In this document: in pieces, positions 1-9,483 of the stretch
How the letters are laid out: every line of letters begins with the position of its first letter
How positions within the stretch are numbered: the stretch's first letter is position 1
NCBI GenBank assembly: GCA_027311025.1
Contig: DAICZS010000004.1
Location: forward strand, 24,497-88,496
Direction: 5' to 3'
Origin: Ferrovaceae bacterium
GTDB lineage: Bacteria; Pseudomonadota; Gammaproteobacteria; Burkholderiales; Ferrovaceae
DNA: 64,000 nucleotides
Program-made: the position numbers and the translations under genes
The notes under the pieces: model-generated
Seen by the model: the letters and a program-made list of their open reading frames with translations, nothing else
Databases searched by the model: none
Told to the model about the DNA's origin: nothing

Positions 1-386
1 TCGGTAAAAGTTTCCACATCAAGGGGCATTGCAAAGCCCCAGCGCGTCAGTTCATCCACCAACTGCAGCGCTTCACGCGCCAGCACCCAGCGATCCTCCT
101 GCTCAAACCAGCGCTGTTCACGCAGCGCATTGAATACCAGGGACAGGCGTTCTACTTCAGGAATGACCCTGCCATTGGGTGGTTGCCCGGCAGCCCAACG
201 AGACAAGGTCGTGATGCAAAGGGAGGTGGATGGGGGAATGCTTTCAGACAATCGCTTTTGAAACGGGTCCGCCAGAGCGATGTGGGGCAACAGGACCACT
301 ACCGGCGATTCAGGATGCAAAAGCGCATCGTCAACGATGCGCTTTTGCGCTACTTCAAGGACATCTTCCTCGCTAGAGGCGATCAA
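1..386 (-). CDS. AddB-like PD-(D/E)XK nuclease/helicase family protein, N-terminal part (runs off left edge)
   Basis: A minus-strand frame stays open for 128 codons and leaves the window at base 1. It starts with TTG at 384-386, directly after the TGA stop of the ferredoxin gene (387-389), so the two are probably translationally coupled. The visible residues include VVVLLPHIALADPF, then SLCITTLSRWAA, then RLSLVFNALREQRWF and LQLVDELTRWGF. This pattern resembles the N-terminal inactivated-helicase region of AddB/RecB-like repair nucleases, which in betaproteobacteria often lie near trxA-rho together with a UvrD-type partner. The nuclease motifs would be beyond the window, so the family call is inference. 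A start a little further downstream cannot be excluded. Confidence 0.55.
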   Translation of the reverse strand, partial: MIASSEEDVLEVAQKRIVDDALLHPESPVVVLLPHIALADPFQKRLSESIPPSTSLCITTLSRWAAGQPPNGRVIPEVERLSLVFNALREQRWFEQEDRWVLAREALQLVDELTRWGFAMPLDVETFT

Positions 387-710
387 TCAGCGTTCCAGGA
401 GATGGGCTTTATTCTTGACGTCCTTCCAGTCATCGGCATCGGCTGGCGCCTCTTTTCTTTCTATAATGGGCTTCCAGAGCTTGCTCAACTCTGCATTCAA
501 GGCGATGAAGGCACGCTGGTTTTCTGGAACGTCATCCTCGGCAAAAATCGCCTCCACAGGGCATTCGGCAACGCACAGGGTGCAGTCAATGCACTCATCA
601 GGGTCGATCACCAGAAAATTTGGCCCCTCGCGAAAACAATCCACGGGGCAGACATCCACACAATCAGTATACTTACATCTGACACAAGATTCGGTGACGA
701 CATAGGTCAT
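387..710 (-). CDS. fdxA: 7Fe ferredoxin FdxA ([3Fe-4S][4Fe-4S])
   Basis: A 107-residue electron carrier of the bacterial 7Fe/8Fe ferredoxin family, cytoplasmic. The N-terminal half carries two clusters of cysteines: [14 protein letters not shown], then [12 protein letters not shown]. This is the arrangement of the Azotobacter/Pseudomonas FdxA type with one 3Fe-4S and one 4Fe-4S centre. The C-terminal half is the usual acidic and hydrophobic tail. The start at 710 was chosen over an in-frame start 15 codons upstream because a strong GGAGG lies 8 bases before the ATG and the protein then begins MTYVVTE, the family norm. The next gene starts directly after its stop. Confidence 0.93.
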   Translation of the reverse strand: MTYVVTESCVRCKYTDCVDVCPVDCFREGPNFLVIDPDECIDCTLCVAECPVEAIFAEDDVPENQRAFIALNAELSKLWKPIIERKEAPADADDWKDVKNKAHLLER

Positions 711-898
711 TCCGAAAACCTCCAACAAGGCATACTCACGCGAGTAACGCCGCATTTTAGCAGGAAAGTCGTCATGTTGGCGAAGCCCCCCTTCCCTTCA
801 CTGGTCAATTTGGTTTAGGATAGCTTCCATTCACCTCCCGCAGCGGTCTGCTGCGACGCAAACCCAAACGTATTACTGACTGAATTTGAGGAATCTCC

Positions 899-1225
899 AT
901 GATCGAATCCATCCAACATGTGACTGATCGTTCGTTTGAAACAGACGTTCTGCAATCGCCCACCCCGGTCCTGCTGGACTTCTGGGCCGAATGGTGTGGC
1001 CCCTGCAAGCTGATTGCCCCCATTCTGGAAGAAGTATCGCGTGACTATAACGGGCGCCTCAAAATCGCCAAACTCAACGTGGATGACAACCCCGAAATGG
1101 CCCGCAAATACGGGGTCCGCGGCATTCCCACCCTGCTTCTGTTCAAAAACGGCAACGTTGAAGCCACCAAAGTTGGCGCCTTGTCGAAATCCCAGCTCAG
1201 CGCATTTATTGACAGCCACATCTGA
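899..1225 (+). CDS. trxA: Thioredoxin TrxA
   Basis: A 108-residue thioredoxin, a cytoplasmic disulfide reductase that donates electrons to ribonucleotide reductase, methionine sulfoxide reductase and others. The active site [10 protein letters not shown] is at residues 28-37 and the cis-proline region is GIPTLLLF, as in E. coli TrxA. Length is typical. A GAGGAA Shine-Dalgarno lies 6 bases before the ATG. It sits just upstream of rho, a gene order common in proteobacteria. About 190 bases separate it from the divergent fdxA; that gap contains a short GC stem-loop (839-855) but no promoter that I could call with confidence. Confidence 0.96.
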   Translation: MIESIQHVTDRSFETDVLQSPTPVLLDFWAEWCGPCKLIAPILEEVSRDYNGRLKIAKLNVDDNPEMARKYGVRGIPTLLLFKNGNVEATKVGALSKSQLSAFIDSHI

Positions 1226-1237
1226 ACGCGTTACTCT

Positions 1238-1264
1238 GCGCCGCAGCTGTAAGGGCGGCGCTTT
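1238..1264 (+). terminator. GC stem-loop with short T run between trxA and rho
   Basis: A 7-base perfect inverted repeat (GCGCCGC at 1238-1244, GCGGCGC at 1255-1261) encloses a 10-base loop and is followed by TTTAAT. The T run is short, so it may be a weak terminator for trxA or part of the rho leader. Rho leaders are known to be sites of autogenous attenuation in enterobacteria; that it applies here is inference. Confidence 0.4.
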
Positions 1265-1332
1265 AATCCCACCGTCCCTTTCCCTGGCAAATCCCTGAAC
1301 TCCACCTTTCCCTTTCGAATCCACAACTCCCC

Positions 1333-2592
1333 ATGCATTTATCCGATCTCAAAACCCACCATGTAACCGAACTGGTGGAAATGGCCGTCAAAAATGAAAT
1401 TGAAGGCGCCAACCGGCTGCGCAAACAGGAACTGATCTTTGCGCTGCTCAAAAACCAGGCCAAACGGGGCGAAAGCATCTATGGCGAAGGCACGCTGGAG
1501 GTTCTCCAGGACGGGTTTGGATTCTTGCGTTCGCCAGAAACATCCTATCTGGCGAGCCCTGACGATATCTATATCAGCCCCTCGCAGATCCGTCGTTTCA
1601 ACCTGCATACCGGCGATAGCATCGAAGGAGAAATCCGGACGCCCAAGGAAGGGGAGCGCTACTTTGCCCTGGTGAAGGTGGATCTGGTGAATGGCGAACC
1701 GCCGGAAAACTCCAAAAACAAGATCCTGTTTGAAAACCTGACACCACTTTTCCCCAATGAGCCGTTGGTATTGGAACGCGACATCCGTGCGGAAGAGAAC
1801 ACCACGGGGCGTGTCATCGACATCATTGCCCCCATCGGCAAGGGTCAGCGTGGCCTGCTCGTGGCCAGCCCGAAAAGCGGCAAAACGGTCATGTTGCAAC
1901 ATATTGCCCATTCCATCTCGGCCAACTCTCCCAATGCGCACCTGATCGTGCTGCTGATTGACGAACGCCCCGAGGAAGTGACTGAAATGCAGCGTTCCGT
2001 GAAGGGCGAGGTGGTTTCCTCCACCTTTGACGAACCGGCAACGCGTCATGTTCAGGTAGCCGAAATGGTCATTGAAAAAGCCAAGCGCCTGGTGGAGCAC
2101 AAGCGCGATGTGGTCATCCTGCTGGATTCCATCACCCGCCTGGCACGCGCCTACAACACGGTCGTTCCCGCTTCCGGCAAGGTCCTGACGGGGGGCGTGG
2201 ACGCCAATGCCCTGCAACGCCCAAAACGCTTCTTTGGCGCCGCCCGCAACATTGAAGAAGGCGGTTCGCTCACGATCATTGCCACGGCACTGGTGGACAC
2301 CGGATCGCGCATGGACGACGTGATCTACGAAGAGTTCAAGGGTACCGGCAACATGGAAATCCACCTGGACCGCCGCATGGCTGAAAAGCGGATCTATCCA
2401 GCCATCAACGTCAACCGTTCTGGCACGCGTCGTGAAGAAATGCTGATCAAGCCCGACGTGCTGCAAAAGATCTGGGTGCTGCGCAAACTGCTCTACCCCA
2501 TGGATGAGCTCGAAGCCATTGAATTTCTGCTCGATAAAATCAAGGCCACCAAAAATAATGCGGACTTTTTCGACTCGATGCGGCGGGGCTAG
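1333..2592 (+). CDS. rho: Transcription termination factor Rho
   Basis: A hexameric RNA-dependent ATPase and helicase that ends transcription at Rho-dependent sites. At 419 residues it is the same length as E. coli Rho. Seen in order: the N-terminal helical domain; the primary RNA-binding cold-shock-like domain with GFGFLR at 61-66; Walker A ASPKSGKT at 178-185; Walker B region [14 protein letters not shown]; the Q-loop segment [22 protein letters not shown]; and the R-loop/C-terminal segment with [16 protein letters not shown]. There is no long insertion in the RNA-binding domain, unlike in Actinobacteria. It follows trxA by 107 bases and precedes rpmE. Confidence 0.98.
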   Translation: MHLSDLKTHHVTELVEMAVKNEIEGANRLRKQELIFALLKNQAKRGESIYGEGTLEVLQDGFGFLRSPETSYLASPDDIYISPSQIRRFNLHTGDSIEGEIRTPKEGERYFALVKVDLVNGEPPENSKNKILFENLTPLFPNEPLVLERDIRAEENTTGRVIDIIAPIGKGQRGLLVASPKSGKTVMLQHIAHSISANSPNAHLIVLLIDERPEEVTEMQRSVKGEVVSSTFDEPATRHVQVAEMVIEKAKRLVEHKRDVVILLDSITRLARAYNTVVPASGKVLTGGVDANALQRPKRFFGAARNIEEGGSLTIIATALVDTGSRMDDVIYEEFKGTGNMEIHLDRRMAEKRIYPAINVNRSGTRREEMLIKPDVLQKIWVLRKLLYPMDELEAIEFLLDKIKATKNNADFFDSMRRG

Positions 2593-2622
2593 GCTATAAA
2601 ACGAAATAAGGGCCAGCCGCAC

Positions 2623-2651
2623 TTGCAGGAAATCCCCTTTTGAATCATAAT
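2623..2651 (+). promoter_or_regulatory. Candidate sigma-70 promoter for rpmE
   Basis: TTGCAG (2623-2628) and CATAAT (2646-2651) are separated by 17 bases, 46 bases before the rpmE ATG. The -10 matches 5 of 6 consensus bases and the -35 matches 3 of 6. Position and spacing fit; strength is unknown. Confidence 0.42.
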
Positions 2652-2697
2652 ACAAGGCTATTCGCCGTATACCCCGGCGACTTATTCAGGAAAGGTC

Positions 2698-2904
2698 ATG
2701 AAAGCAGATATTCACCCGAAATATGAAGAAGTTACCGTAACCTGCAGTTGCGGGAACAAGTTCGTCACCCGTTCAACCCTGGACAAGCCTACGCTGTCTG
2801 TGGAAGTTTGCTCGGCTTGCCATCCGTTCTATACGGGCAAGCAAAAGATTGTGGATACTGCAGGTCGCGTCGAAAAGTTCCGCCAAAAATACGCACGCAA
2901 GTAG
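2698..2904 (+). CDS. rpmE: 50S ribosomal protein L31, zinc-binding (C+) type
   Basis: A 68-residue L31 of the large ribosomal subunit. It begins [10 protein letters not shown] and keeps the zinc ligands C16, C18, C38 and C41, so it is the C+ form; the zinc-free paralogue (RpmE2/YkgM) lacks these. The HPFYTGKQ and GRVEKF segments are the family signatures. AGGAAAGGTC lies immediately before the ATG. A rho-rpmE neighbourhood is common in betaproteobacteria. A strong terminator follows at 2929-2955. Confidence 0.97.
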   Translation: MKADIHPKYEEVTVTCSCGNKFVTRSTLDKPTLSVEVCSACHPFYTGKQKIVDTAGRVEKFRQKYARK

Positions 2905-2928
2905 TCTCAGTCACCGCTTCATCTGGAT

Positions 2929-2955
2929 GGGCAGCTTGGCGCTGCCTTTCTTTTT
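2929..2955 (+). terminator. Rho-independent terminator after rpmE
   Basis: GGCAGC (2930-2935) and GCTGCC (2941-2946) form a 6-base stem with a TTGGC loop, followed by TTTCTTTTT (2947-2955). It ends the rpmE transcript just before the Shine-Dalgarno of the next gene, so some read-through or a promoter hidden inside is needed for that gene. Confidence 0.8.
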
Positions 2956-2972
2956 ACGGGGGATAGCACCGC

Positions 2973-4628
2973 TTGCGAACGCTCCTGTCGGCCGAAAAAA
3001 ACCTGAATTTTGACGGTAAGGCCACCCCACTCAAGACTGCCCTGTTCCTGCTGGTCTGTCTCGCCTGGCTTCTTCCCGGCCTGACCGGGCATACCCCCTG
3101 GAAATACGACGAAGCAGTCAGCCAGGGCATCGTTCACAGCCTGCTCCGTGGCGGTAGCTGGCTATCCCCGGACCTCGCTGGCGAACCCTATCTCGCGCAC
3201 CCTCCCCTGTTCTTCTGGGTGACGGCCACACTCACCGGCTGGCTGCGGGAACTCATTCCTGCTCACGATGCCGCACGGCTGGCAAGCGGCTGCTTCATGG
3301 CCTTCACCATGCTGGGGGTTGCCCTGGGGGCCAGGGAATTGTTTGGCCCACGGGCCATGCGCGTTTCCGTGCTGATGCTGATCGGCAGTGTGGGTCTTGT
3401 AATCCGCGGCCATGAAATGAGTACGGACCTGGCCTGGCTGACCGGCATCACCTGGACGCTCATCGCCATCCCCATGGCGCGAACCCGCCCGGTATTAGCC
3501 GGTGTTTTTGGCGGCCTGGGATTTGGCATTGCTTTTCTGTCGCAAGGGTCTTTGGCACTGGGCCTGTTGTTGCCCATCGTGGTGCTAACCCCCCTCTTGG
3601 TGCCCGAGTACCGGCCGCAGCATCCCCTGCGCCATGCGCTGGCCTGGTTTCTGGCGGCCGCTCCCTGCCTGCTGGTGTGGCCCTGGGCGTTGTACGAACA
3701 CGCCCCCCGCATGTTCGTATTGTGGTGGGCCGTGCTGGTCAACCCGATCCTTCACCCCAGCCTGTGGCCGGCAAGTGATGGCATTCCCACCTACTATTTT
3801 GGCGTTGCTGCATGGTTTGCCTGGCCTGCGGCGCCACTGGCCCTGGGAGCCCTGTGGAACGGCGGCGTGCGCGGACTTCGCACGTCTCAGACCCGGTTTT
3901 TGCTGCTGGCCCTTCTGGTAATGCTGCCGGTGCTGGGGTTTTGCACCACCCCACGCGAGAGTAACGCCCTCCCCCTGTTGTTGCCTCTGGTGCTGCTGGC
4001 CACTGGCGGCATCGACACCTTGCGACGCGGCGCTGCCAGTGCCTTCGACTGGTTTGGCATGCTGACGTTTGGCCTCCTCACCACGGTGTTGTGGCTGGGC
4101 TGGATCGCCCAGCTCACGGGTCAACCTGCCCGCATCGTCAATTATCTGGACGTACAGTTGCCCGGCTACCACGCCACTTTCCAGCCAGCGGCCTTTGGTC
4201 TGGCCCTGGGACTGACCCTGCTATGGGTAATCACCATCCTGCGATCCCGCCAATCGGCACGCCGCGCACTCGTCAACTGGACCGTGGGCATGACCGTCTC
4301 GTGGATGCTCGTCATGACACTCTGGCTACCCTATGTGGAAGCCTCGCGCAGTTATCAAGGGATGATGCTTTCGCTTGCCAAGGCCATTCCACCCCACGCG
4401 GGTTGTATAGCCAGCAGTGGCTTGGGCGAACCGCAGCGCGGTTTGCTCTACTACTTCCTGAACATTCGCACCCAACGCCTGGAGCTGGGAACGCATACGC
4501 ATTGCCGCCTCTGGCTTGTGCAGTCCCACCCGCGAGATTCCTTTGCCGTGCCCCAGGGCTGGCGTCTGCTGTGGACGGGTGCGCGCGCGGGAGACCGTTC
4601 CGAAAGATTTCAGCTGTTTGAATATTGA
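2973..4628 (+). CDS. GT39/ArnT-like integral membrane glycosyltransferase
   Basis: A 551-residue polytopic membrane protein of the ArnT/PMT superfamily, which moves sugars from undecaprenyl or dolichyl carriers to acceptors on the periplasmic side. After a hydrophobic segment comes the conserved first periplasmic loop with W-K-Y-D-E-A and, further on, G-E-P-Y-L-A-H-P-P-L-F-F-W, matching the DE and PPL(F/Y)YW signatures of ArnT. About ten further hydrophobic segments follow, then a short soluble C-terminus. The start is TTG at 2973 behind GGGGGA; no ATG fits. Its stop overlaps the hrpA start by 4 bases. Donor and acceptor cannot be told from the sequence; lipid A modification is possible but unproven. 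Confidence 0.75.
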   Translation: MRTLLSAEKNLNFDGKATPLKTALFLLVCLAWLLPGLTGHTPWKYDEAVSQGIVHSLLRGGSWLSPDLAGEPYLAHPPLFFWVTATLTGWLRELIPAHDAARLASGCFMAFTMLGVALGARELFGPRAMRVSVLMLIGSVGLVIRGHEMSTDLAWLTGITWTLIAIPMARTRPVLAGVFGGLGFGIAFLSQGSLALGLLLPIVVLTPLLVPEYRPQHPLRHALAWFLAAAPCLLVWPWALYEHAPRMFVLWWAVLVNPILHPSLWPASDGIPTYYFGVAAWFAWPAAPLALGALWNGGVRGLRTSQTRFLLLALLVMLPVLGFCTTPRESNALPLLLPLVLLATGGIDTLRRGAASAFDWFGMLTFGLLTTVLWLGWIAQLTGQPARIVNYLDVQLPGYHATFQPAAFGLALGLTLLWVITILRSRQSARRALVNWTVGMTVSWMLVMTLWLPYVEASRSYQGMMLSLAKAIPPHAGCIASSGLGEPQRGLLYYFLNIRTQRLELGTHTHCRLWLVQSHPRDSFAVPQGWRLLWTGARAGDRSERFQLFEY

Positions 4629-7600
4629 TCCGTCCAAGCCCCACCTTTGATGGCACCCTGCCCATTCACGAAGCGCAGGAAGCCTTATCGCAAGCGATCC
4701 TCAAGCACCCTGTCGTCATTGTCTGCGGTGAAACAGGCTCGGGAAAGACCACGCAAATACCCAAATTCTGTCTGGCTTTGGGGCGGGGCGTTGCAGGCCT
4801 GATTGGTTGTACCCAACCGCGTCGCATTGCCGCGCGCAGTGTAGCAGCGCGTCTGGCCCAGGAGCTACAGACCCAGGTGGGCGGTACGGTGGGCTACCAG
4901 ATTCGATTTCACGACAGGGTTTCAGAACAGACCACGATCAAGGTCATGACGGACGGTATCCTGCTGTCCGAAATCCATCACGACCGGCTGCTGCGGCGCT
5001 ACGATACGATCGTGGTGGATGAGGCGCACGAACGCAGTCTCAATATCGATTTTCTACTGGGTTATCTCAAACAGATCCTGCCCCGCCGCCCTGACCTCAA
5101 GGTCATCATCACTTCTGCAACACTCGAATCCGACAGGCTGTCAAAGCACTTTGATGGGGCGCCGGTCATCGAAGTCTCTGGCCGCACCTATCCCGTTGAA
5201 GTACGCTGGCGCCCCATTGCGGCCAACGATGCCGGTGAGCTGGATGAGCGGGATGCACGCTCGGCACTGCTGCATGCCGTGGACGAGCTGGCTCAGGAAG
5301 CGCGTGACGGAGATATTCTGGTTTTTCTGTCCGGCGAACGTGACATTCGGGATGCCGCCGAGGCGCTGCGCAAGCACCACCCCCCGCATACGGAAATCCT
5401 TCCCCTGTTTGCACGGCTGTCCTTTGCGGAACAGGATCGCGTCTTCAAGCCCGCAGGCGGCCGTCGCATCGTCCTGTCCACCAATGTGGCCGAAACATCG
5501 CTGACCGTACCGGGCATTCGATACGTCGTGGACACGGGGCTCGCACGCGTCAACCGTTACAGTCTGCGCAACAAGGTCACGCAGTTGCAGGTGGAAAAGA
5601 TTTCACAAGCCTCCGCGCGCCAGCGCGCTGGTCGCTGCGGCAGGGTGGCCTCGGGCATTTGCATCAGGCTCTATGACGAAAAGGATTTTGACGCCCGCCC
5701 CCCGTATACCACGCCGGAAATCCTGCGCACCTCCCTGGCCGCCGTGATCCTTAAAATGGAGTCCCTGGGACTGGGCCGCGTGGAAGATTTTCCTTTCCTC
5801 GACCCACCCAGTGCACGCGCCATTGATGATGGTTATCAGTTGCTGGGCGAACTGGGTGCCTTTGATGCTGATCGGGTCCTGACGGGCATCGGTCGCGAAC
5901 TGGCCAAACTGCCGATCGACCCCCGCATTGGCCGCATGCTGCTGGCAGCGCGCCAGCAGGCCTGCTTGAGCGAAATGCTCATCATTGCTTCGGCCCTGTC
6001 CGTCCAGGACCCGAGGGATCGCCCCCTGGAGCACCGTCAGGCTGCCGATCAAAAACATGCCCGATTTCAGGACGAACATTCAGAATTCCTGTCGTACCTC
6101 AACCTGTGGCGTTTTTTCGAAGAAGCCCTGCAACACAAAAAATCCAACCGCAAGCTGGCCGAGTTTTGCCACGACCAGTTTTTATCGATCACGAGACTTC
6201 GGGAATGGCGTGACATCCATAGCCAGCTGCACACGCTGGTAGCCGAAATGGGCATGCATCTCAACAGTGCCCCAGCCACGCACGAGCAGATTCATCGCGC
6301 CCTGCTGACCGGGTTACTGGGGCACATCGGCCAGCGCGATCCCGAGGATGACAACTACCTGGGGCCTCGGGGCGTGCGTTTCTGGATCAACCCCGGTTCA
6401 CGCCAGATGCTCAAGGGCAAGCCACAGTGGATCATGGCTGCAGAACTGACGGAAACCACACGACTGTATGCGCGCTGCATTGCACGCATACAGCCCGAGT
6501 GGATTGAGCCCATCGCAGGCCACCTGCTGCGCCGCAGCTACTTTGACCCACATTGGGATCGCAAGGCAGCGCAGGCCAACGCCTATGAAAAAGTGACTTT
6601 GTACGGCCTGACGATCGTGCCCAAGCGACGCGTTCGCTATGGGCCAATCGACCCCGTCGAAGCTCGCCGCCTTTTCATTCGCCTCGCATTGGTGATGGGA
6701 GAATTTGAAACGCGCGCGCCATTCTTTGAACACAACACGCGCCTGATCGAGGACATCGAAGCCCTGGAGCATAAGGGCCGAAGGCAGGACGTTCTGGTGG
6801 ACGAAGAGAGCCTGGTGCGGTTCTATGATGGCTTGTTGCCAGCCATGGTCTGGAGCGGGGAACGTTTTGAAAAATGGCGCCGGGAGGCGGAACGCGAGCA
6901 TCCGCGTCTGCTTTTTCTGGAGCGATCGCAAATCATGCGCCACGACGCGCAACACATCACCGAAGCGCTCTTTCCGGATACGCTTGTGCTGGCAGAAGTG
7001 CCATACCCGTTATCCTACCGATTTGAACCCGGGCATGTGCTGGATGGCGTCACCGTTTCCATCCCGCTGGTCATGCTGGGTAACATCGAACCCGAGCGCC
7101 TCGAATGGCTGGTACCCGGATTGGTCCGAGACAAGATCACTGCCTTGCTCAAGAAGCTGCCACAGCGCATCCGCCGGGATCTCGTTCCCCTGCCCCCTTT
7201 CATTACGGCATTTCTGGAACGCTACGGCCCACAGTCTGGCGCGCTGACCCGTTGCCTTGCGGAATTCATCCAGATGCGCACGGGAACCCTCCTCCATGCC
7301 GGGGACTGGAGCGACGTACCCGATCATTTGCAAATGAACGTGCGCCTCTTGGACCCTGCGGGTAACGAAGTCGGCAGCGGACGCAATCTCAGGGCGTTGC
7401 GCGAGCAATGGAGCGGGGAGGCTCGCAGCGCCTTGCGCGAAACCCCAGACACCGGCTTGACACGCAGCGGCCTGACCAGTTGGGACATGGACGACATTCC
7501 CGTCTCGCTGGTGCTGGACCGGCGTGGCATCAAAGTTCCTGCGTTCCCTGCGCTGGTGGACGAAATCCAAAGCGTAGCGGTGCAACTGGTGGAGAGTGAA

Positions 7601-8359
7601 GCCGAGGCCCATCAATTGACGCGGATGGGCATTCTGCGCTTATGCCTGTTGGAGCTGCAACCCCTGGTCAAGGCCAGCACCCGGTCCATCAGCGCGCTGA
7701 CCGCCATGACGCTGCAATATGCCCTCCTGCCAGGTGACGCCACCCAGATTCCATCTGAAGCGCTGAAAAGCGAACTGGCAGAGCGCACCATGCGCGAGCT
7801 GATGCCCGACACCAGTGGACAGATCCGCACTCGGGTTGCCTATGAAACCCTGCGCGAACAGGTGCGCATGCGCTGGGTTGCCAAGCTTAACGAAACGGCG
7901 CAGTTGGCGCTGCCAGCCTTGAAAACCTATCAGGAAGTGCGCAATGCCCTGGACAAGGCCGGCAATGGGCCATTCAAGGAAGCCCTCGCTGACATCAGGC
8001 TGCACCTCGACCAGCTCATGCAGCGCGGCACGCTGCGCCATACTCCCCTTGCGCAACTGAAACATTTCCCACGATATTTGCGCGCCATTCTGGCGCGCCT
8101 GGAAAAACTGCCTCATGACCGCGCGGGTGATGCCGAAAAATCGCGGCAACTGCAGGGTTTACTGCAACCCTGGACAAGCGCACTGGAAACGCAGGGCCCA
8201 TCGGTTGAGTTGGATCAATTTCGCTGGATGCTTGAAGAGCTGCGGGTATCGCTGTTTGCCCAGGCCCTCAAAACGCCCTACCCTGTCTCCGAGAAACGCC
8301 TGCAAAAGCATTGGGAAACATTGATGCGTGGTGGGCCATCATCGAAAGGCAAGCTATAA
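4625..8359 (+). CDS. hrpA: ATP-dependent RNA helicase HrpA (DEAH-box)
   Basis: A 1244-residue DEAH-box helicase, close to the roughly 1300 residues of E. coli HrpA, which works in mRNA processing and ribosome rescue. Walker [10 protein letters not shown] is at 35-43, DEAH at 132-135, SATLES follows as motif III, and QRAGRCGRV as motif VI. The helicase-associated and OB-fold regions follow, and the long C-terminal third (from about residue 700) is the DUF3418 region specific to HrpA. The start is a TTG whose TG is shared with the TGA of the upstream membrane glycosyltransferase gene, so translation is probably coupled. No alternative ATG exists near the N-terminus. Confidence 0.95.
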   Translation: MIRPSPTFDGTLPIHEAQEALSQAILKHPVVIVCGETGSGKTTQIPKFCLALGRGVAGLIGCTQPRRIAARSVAARLAQELQTQVGGTVGYQIRFHDRVSEQTTIKVMTDGILLSEIHHDRLLRRYDTIVVDEAHERSLNIDFLLGYLKQILPRRPDLKVIITSATLESDRLSKHFDGAPVIEVSGRTYPVEVRWRPIAANDAGELDERDARSALLHAVDELAQEARDGDILVFLSGERDIRDAAEALRKHHPPHTEILPLFARLSFAEQDRVFKPAGGRRIVLSTNVAETSLTVPGIRYVVDTGLARVNRYSLRNKVTQLQVEKISQASARQRAGRCGRVASGICIRLYDEKDFDARPPYTTPEILRTSLAAVILKMESLGLGRVEDFPFLDPPSARAIDDGYQLLGELGAFDADRVLTGIGRELAKLPIDPRIGRMLLAARQQACLSEMLIIASALSVQDPRDRPLEHRQAADQKHARFQDEHSEFLSYLNLWRFFEEALQHKKSNRKLAEFCHDQFLSITRLREWRDIHSQLHTLVAEMGMHLNSAPATHEQIHRALLTGLLGHIGQRDPEDDNYLGPRGVRFWINPGSRQMLKGKPQWIMAAELTETTRLYARCIARIQPEWIEPIAGHLLRRSYFDPHWDRKAAQANAYEKVTLYGLTIVPKRRVRYGPIDPVEARRLFIRLALVMGEFETRAPFFEHNTRLIEDIEALEHKGRRQDVLVDEESLVRFYDGLLPAMVWSGERFEKWRREAEREHPRLLFLERSQIMRHDAQHITEALFPDTLVLAEVPYPLSYRFEPGHVLDGVTVSIPLVMLGNIEPERLEWLVPGLVRDKITALLKKLPQRIRRDLVPLPPFITAFLERYGPQSGALTRCLAEFIQMRTGTLLHAGDWSDVPDHLQMNVRLLDPAGNEVGSGRNLRALREQWSGEARSALRETPDTGLTRSGLTSWDMDDIPVSLVLDRRGIKVPAFPALVDEIQSVAVQLVESEAEAHQLTRMGILRLCLLELQPLVKASTRSISALTAMTLQYALLPGDATQIPSEALKSELAERTMRELMPDTSGQIRTRVAYETLREQVRMRWVAKLNETAQLALPALKTYQEVRNALDKAGNGPFKEALADIRLHLDQLMQRGTLRHTPLAQLKHFPRYLRAILARLEKLPHDRAGDAEKSRQLQGLLQPWTSALETQGPSVELDQFRWMLEELRVSLFAQALKTPYPVSEKRLQKHWETLMRGGPSSKGKL

Positions 8360-8360
8360 T
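8355..8360 (+). promoter_or_regulatory. Possible -10 box for the FKBP gene
   Basis: A perfect TATAAT lies in the last codons of hrpA, 29 bases before the FKBP start codon. No convincing -35 is found at 16-18 bases spacing, so it may be weak, activator dependent or chance. Confidence 0.35.
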
Positions 8361-8388
8361 GCGCCCACTGAGTGCAAGGAGATTTTTC

Positions 8389-8835
8389 ATGAAACTGTCG
8401 TACCCCGTTCTGATCGTCACTGCCCTTCTGGCACTTTCTCCACTATCGCAGGCAGACACCACGCAAAAGCGAGCTCAAACCATGACCTTGAACGGAATGA
8501 CCCTGATTGACACACGGCTGGGTACCGGCGCCGTTGCCCGCCCTGGCAACACCGTCGTCGTGCATTACACCGGATGGCTTTACGATCCCACCGCTCCTGA
8601 ATTTAAAGGGCAGAAGTTTGACAGTTCCGTAGATCGGGGCGAACCATTTTCCTTCCCCCTGGGTGCAGGCCGCGTAATCCGCGGTTGGGACGAAGGGGTG
8701 GCGGGCATGAAAGTGGGCGCCAAGCGCACGCTGTTGATTCCACCCGAAATGGCTTATGGCAGCCGCGGCGCAGGCCGGGTGATTCCGCCCGATGCCACGC
8801 TGATTTTTGACGTGGAACTACTGGAAGTCCGCTGA
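8389..8835 (+). CDS. Exported FKBP-type peptidyl-prolyl cis-trans isomerase
   Basis: A 148-residue protein with an N-terminal signal peptide ([22 protein letters not shown], cleavage likely after SQA) followed by one FKBP domain. Family residues are visible: [44 protein letters not shown] and the final [13 protein letters not shown]. It should catalyse prolyl isomerisation in the periplasm and help fold exported proteins. The start at 8389 was preferred to an in-frame ATG 26 codons upstream because AAGGAG lies 7 bases ahead and the product then has a proper signal peptide. Its 3' end overlaps the convergent lutC by 18 bases. Confidence 0.92.
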   Translation: MKLSYPVLIVTALLALSPLSQADTTQKRAQTMTLNGMTLIDTRLGTGAVARPGNTVVVHYTGWLYDPTAPEFKGQKFDSSVDRGEPFSFPLGAGRVIRGWDEGVAGMKVGAKRTLLIPPEMAYGSRGAGRVIPPDATLIFDVELLEVR

Positions 8836-9483
8836 CCCGTACAGCACCACATGGACCCGATAGGGTCCATGGGCACCGATCACGATGGTCTGTTCGATAT
8901 CGGCAGTGCGTGATGGACCAGAGACAAAATTCACGGCACGCGGCGGCAAGCCGCGTTCTGCCTTCATGAGGTCCCAGGCTTCTTCCATTCCAGGAACGAT
9001 GCGCTGTACATCAACGATGGCGATGTGCGTCTCGGGTAGCAGGCTGACTGTCGCGGGTGTGTCGTGGCCTGTTAGTAGCATCAGCGTGCCCGTTTCAGAA
9101 ATGGCGCAAAACGCTCCTGTGACGCCGACCAGATCATCGGCATGGGCCTCTCTGGCAGCGAACGACAACCCCGCCCCTGCCCAATCCATGAGCTTTAATC
9201 CGGGCCAGACCACGCCGCTGAGTGGCAACTCCTTGGCCTTGAGGTAGCGCGCTATGGCTGCGGGCGCCTCCGACAAGGTGGCTACGCGATCCACCGTGGT
9301 GCCAAGCTTCTCAGATCGTTCCTGAAAGCGGTCTGCCTCCTTGTCCCACTTGTAAGCAGGCCGGGGGCCGCGATGATTTTGCCTGATATGCTCTTCGACC
9401 AGGATACGCTCGTCGCCCGGCTTGTCCCCACGCAATCCCAATCCGCGACGGACTCGCGCCAGAATATTATCCCGCGCGCTCAT
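8818..9483 (-). CDS. lutC: Lactate utilization protein LutC (LUD domain)
   Basis: A 221-residue LUD-domain (DUF162) protein, third member of the LutABC/YkgEFG L-lactate dehydrogenase complex that oxidises lactate to pyruvate in the cytoplasm. The C-terminal half has the LUD signatures [25 protein letters not shown] and [20 protein letters not shown]. It begins [16 protein letters not shown], a usual N-terminus for this family. The gene overlaps lutB by 4 bases (ATGA), so the three lut genes form one translationally coupled unit. It converges with the FKBP gene. Confidence 0.93.
   Translation of the reverse strand: MSARDNILARVRRGLGLRGDKPGDERILVEEHIRQNHRGPRPAYKWDKEADRFQERSEKLGTTVDRVATLSEAPAAIARYLKAKELPLSGVVWPGLKLMDWAGAGLSFAAREAHADDLVGVTGAFCAISETGTLMLLTGHDTPATVSLLPETHIAIVDVQRIVPGMEEAWDLMKAERGLPPRAVNFVSGPSRTADIEQTIVIGAHGPYRVHVVLYGSADFQ

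Noticed and set aside
839..855. Small stem-loop CGCAGC / GCTGCG before trxA
   Set aside because: Six base pairs with no T run, too weak to call a terminator or regulatory RNA.
1339..2655. A 438-codon minus-strand frame opposite rho
   Set aside because: Rho is unmistakable on the plus strand; the antisense frame is rich in His, Phe and Gln and lacks any motif or ribosome-binding site.
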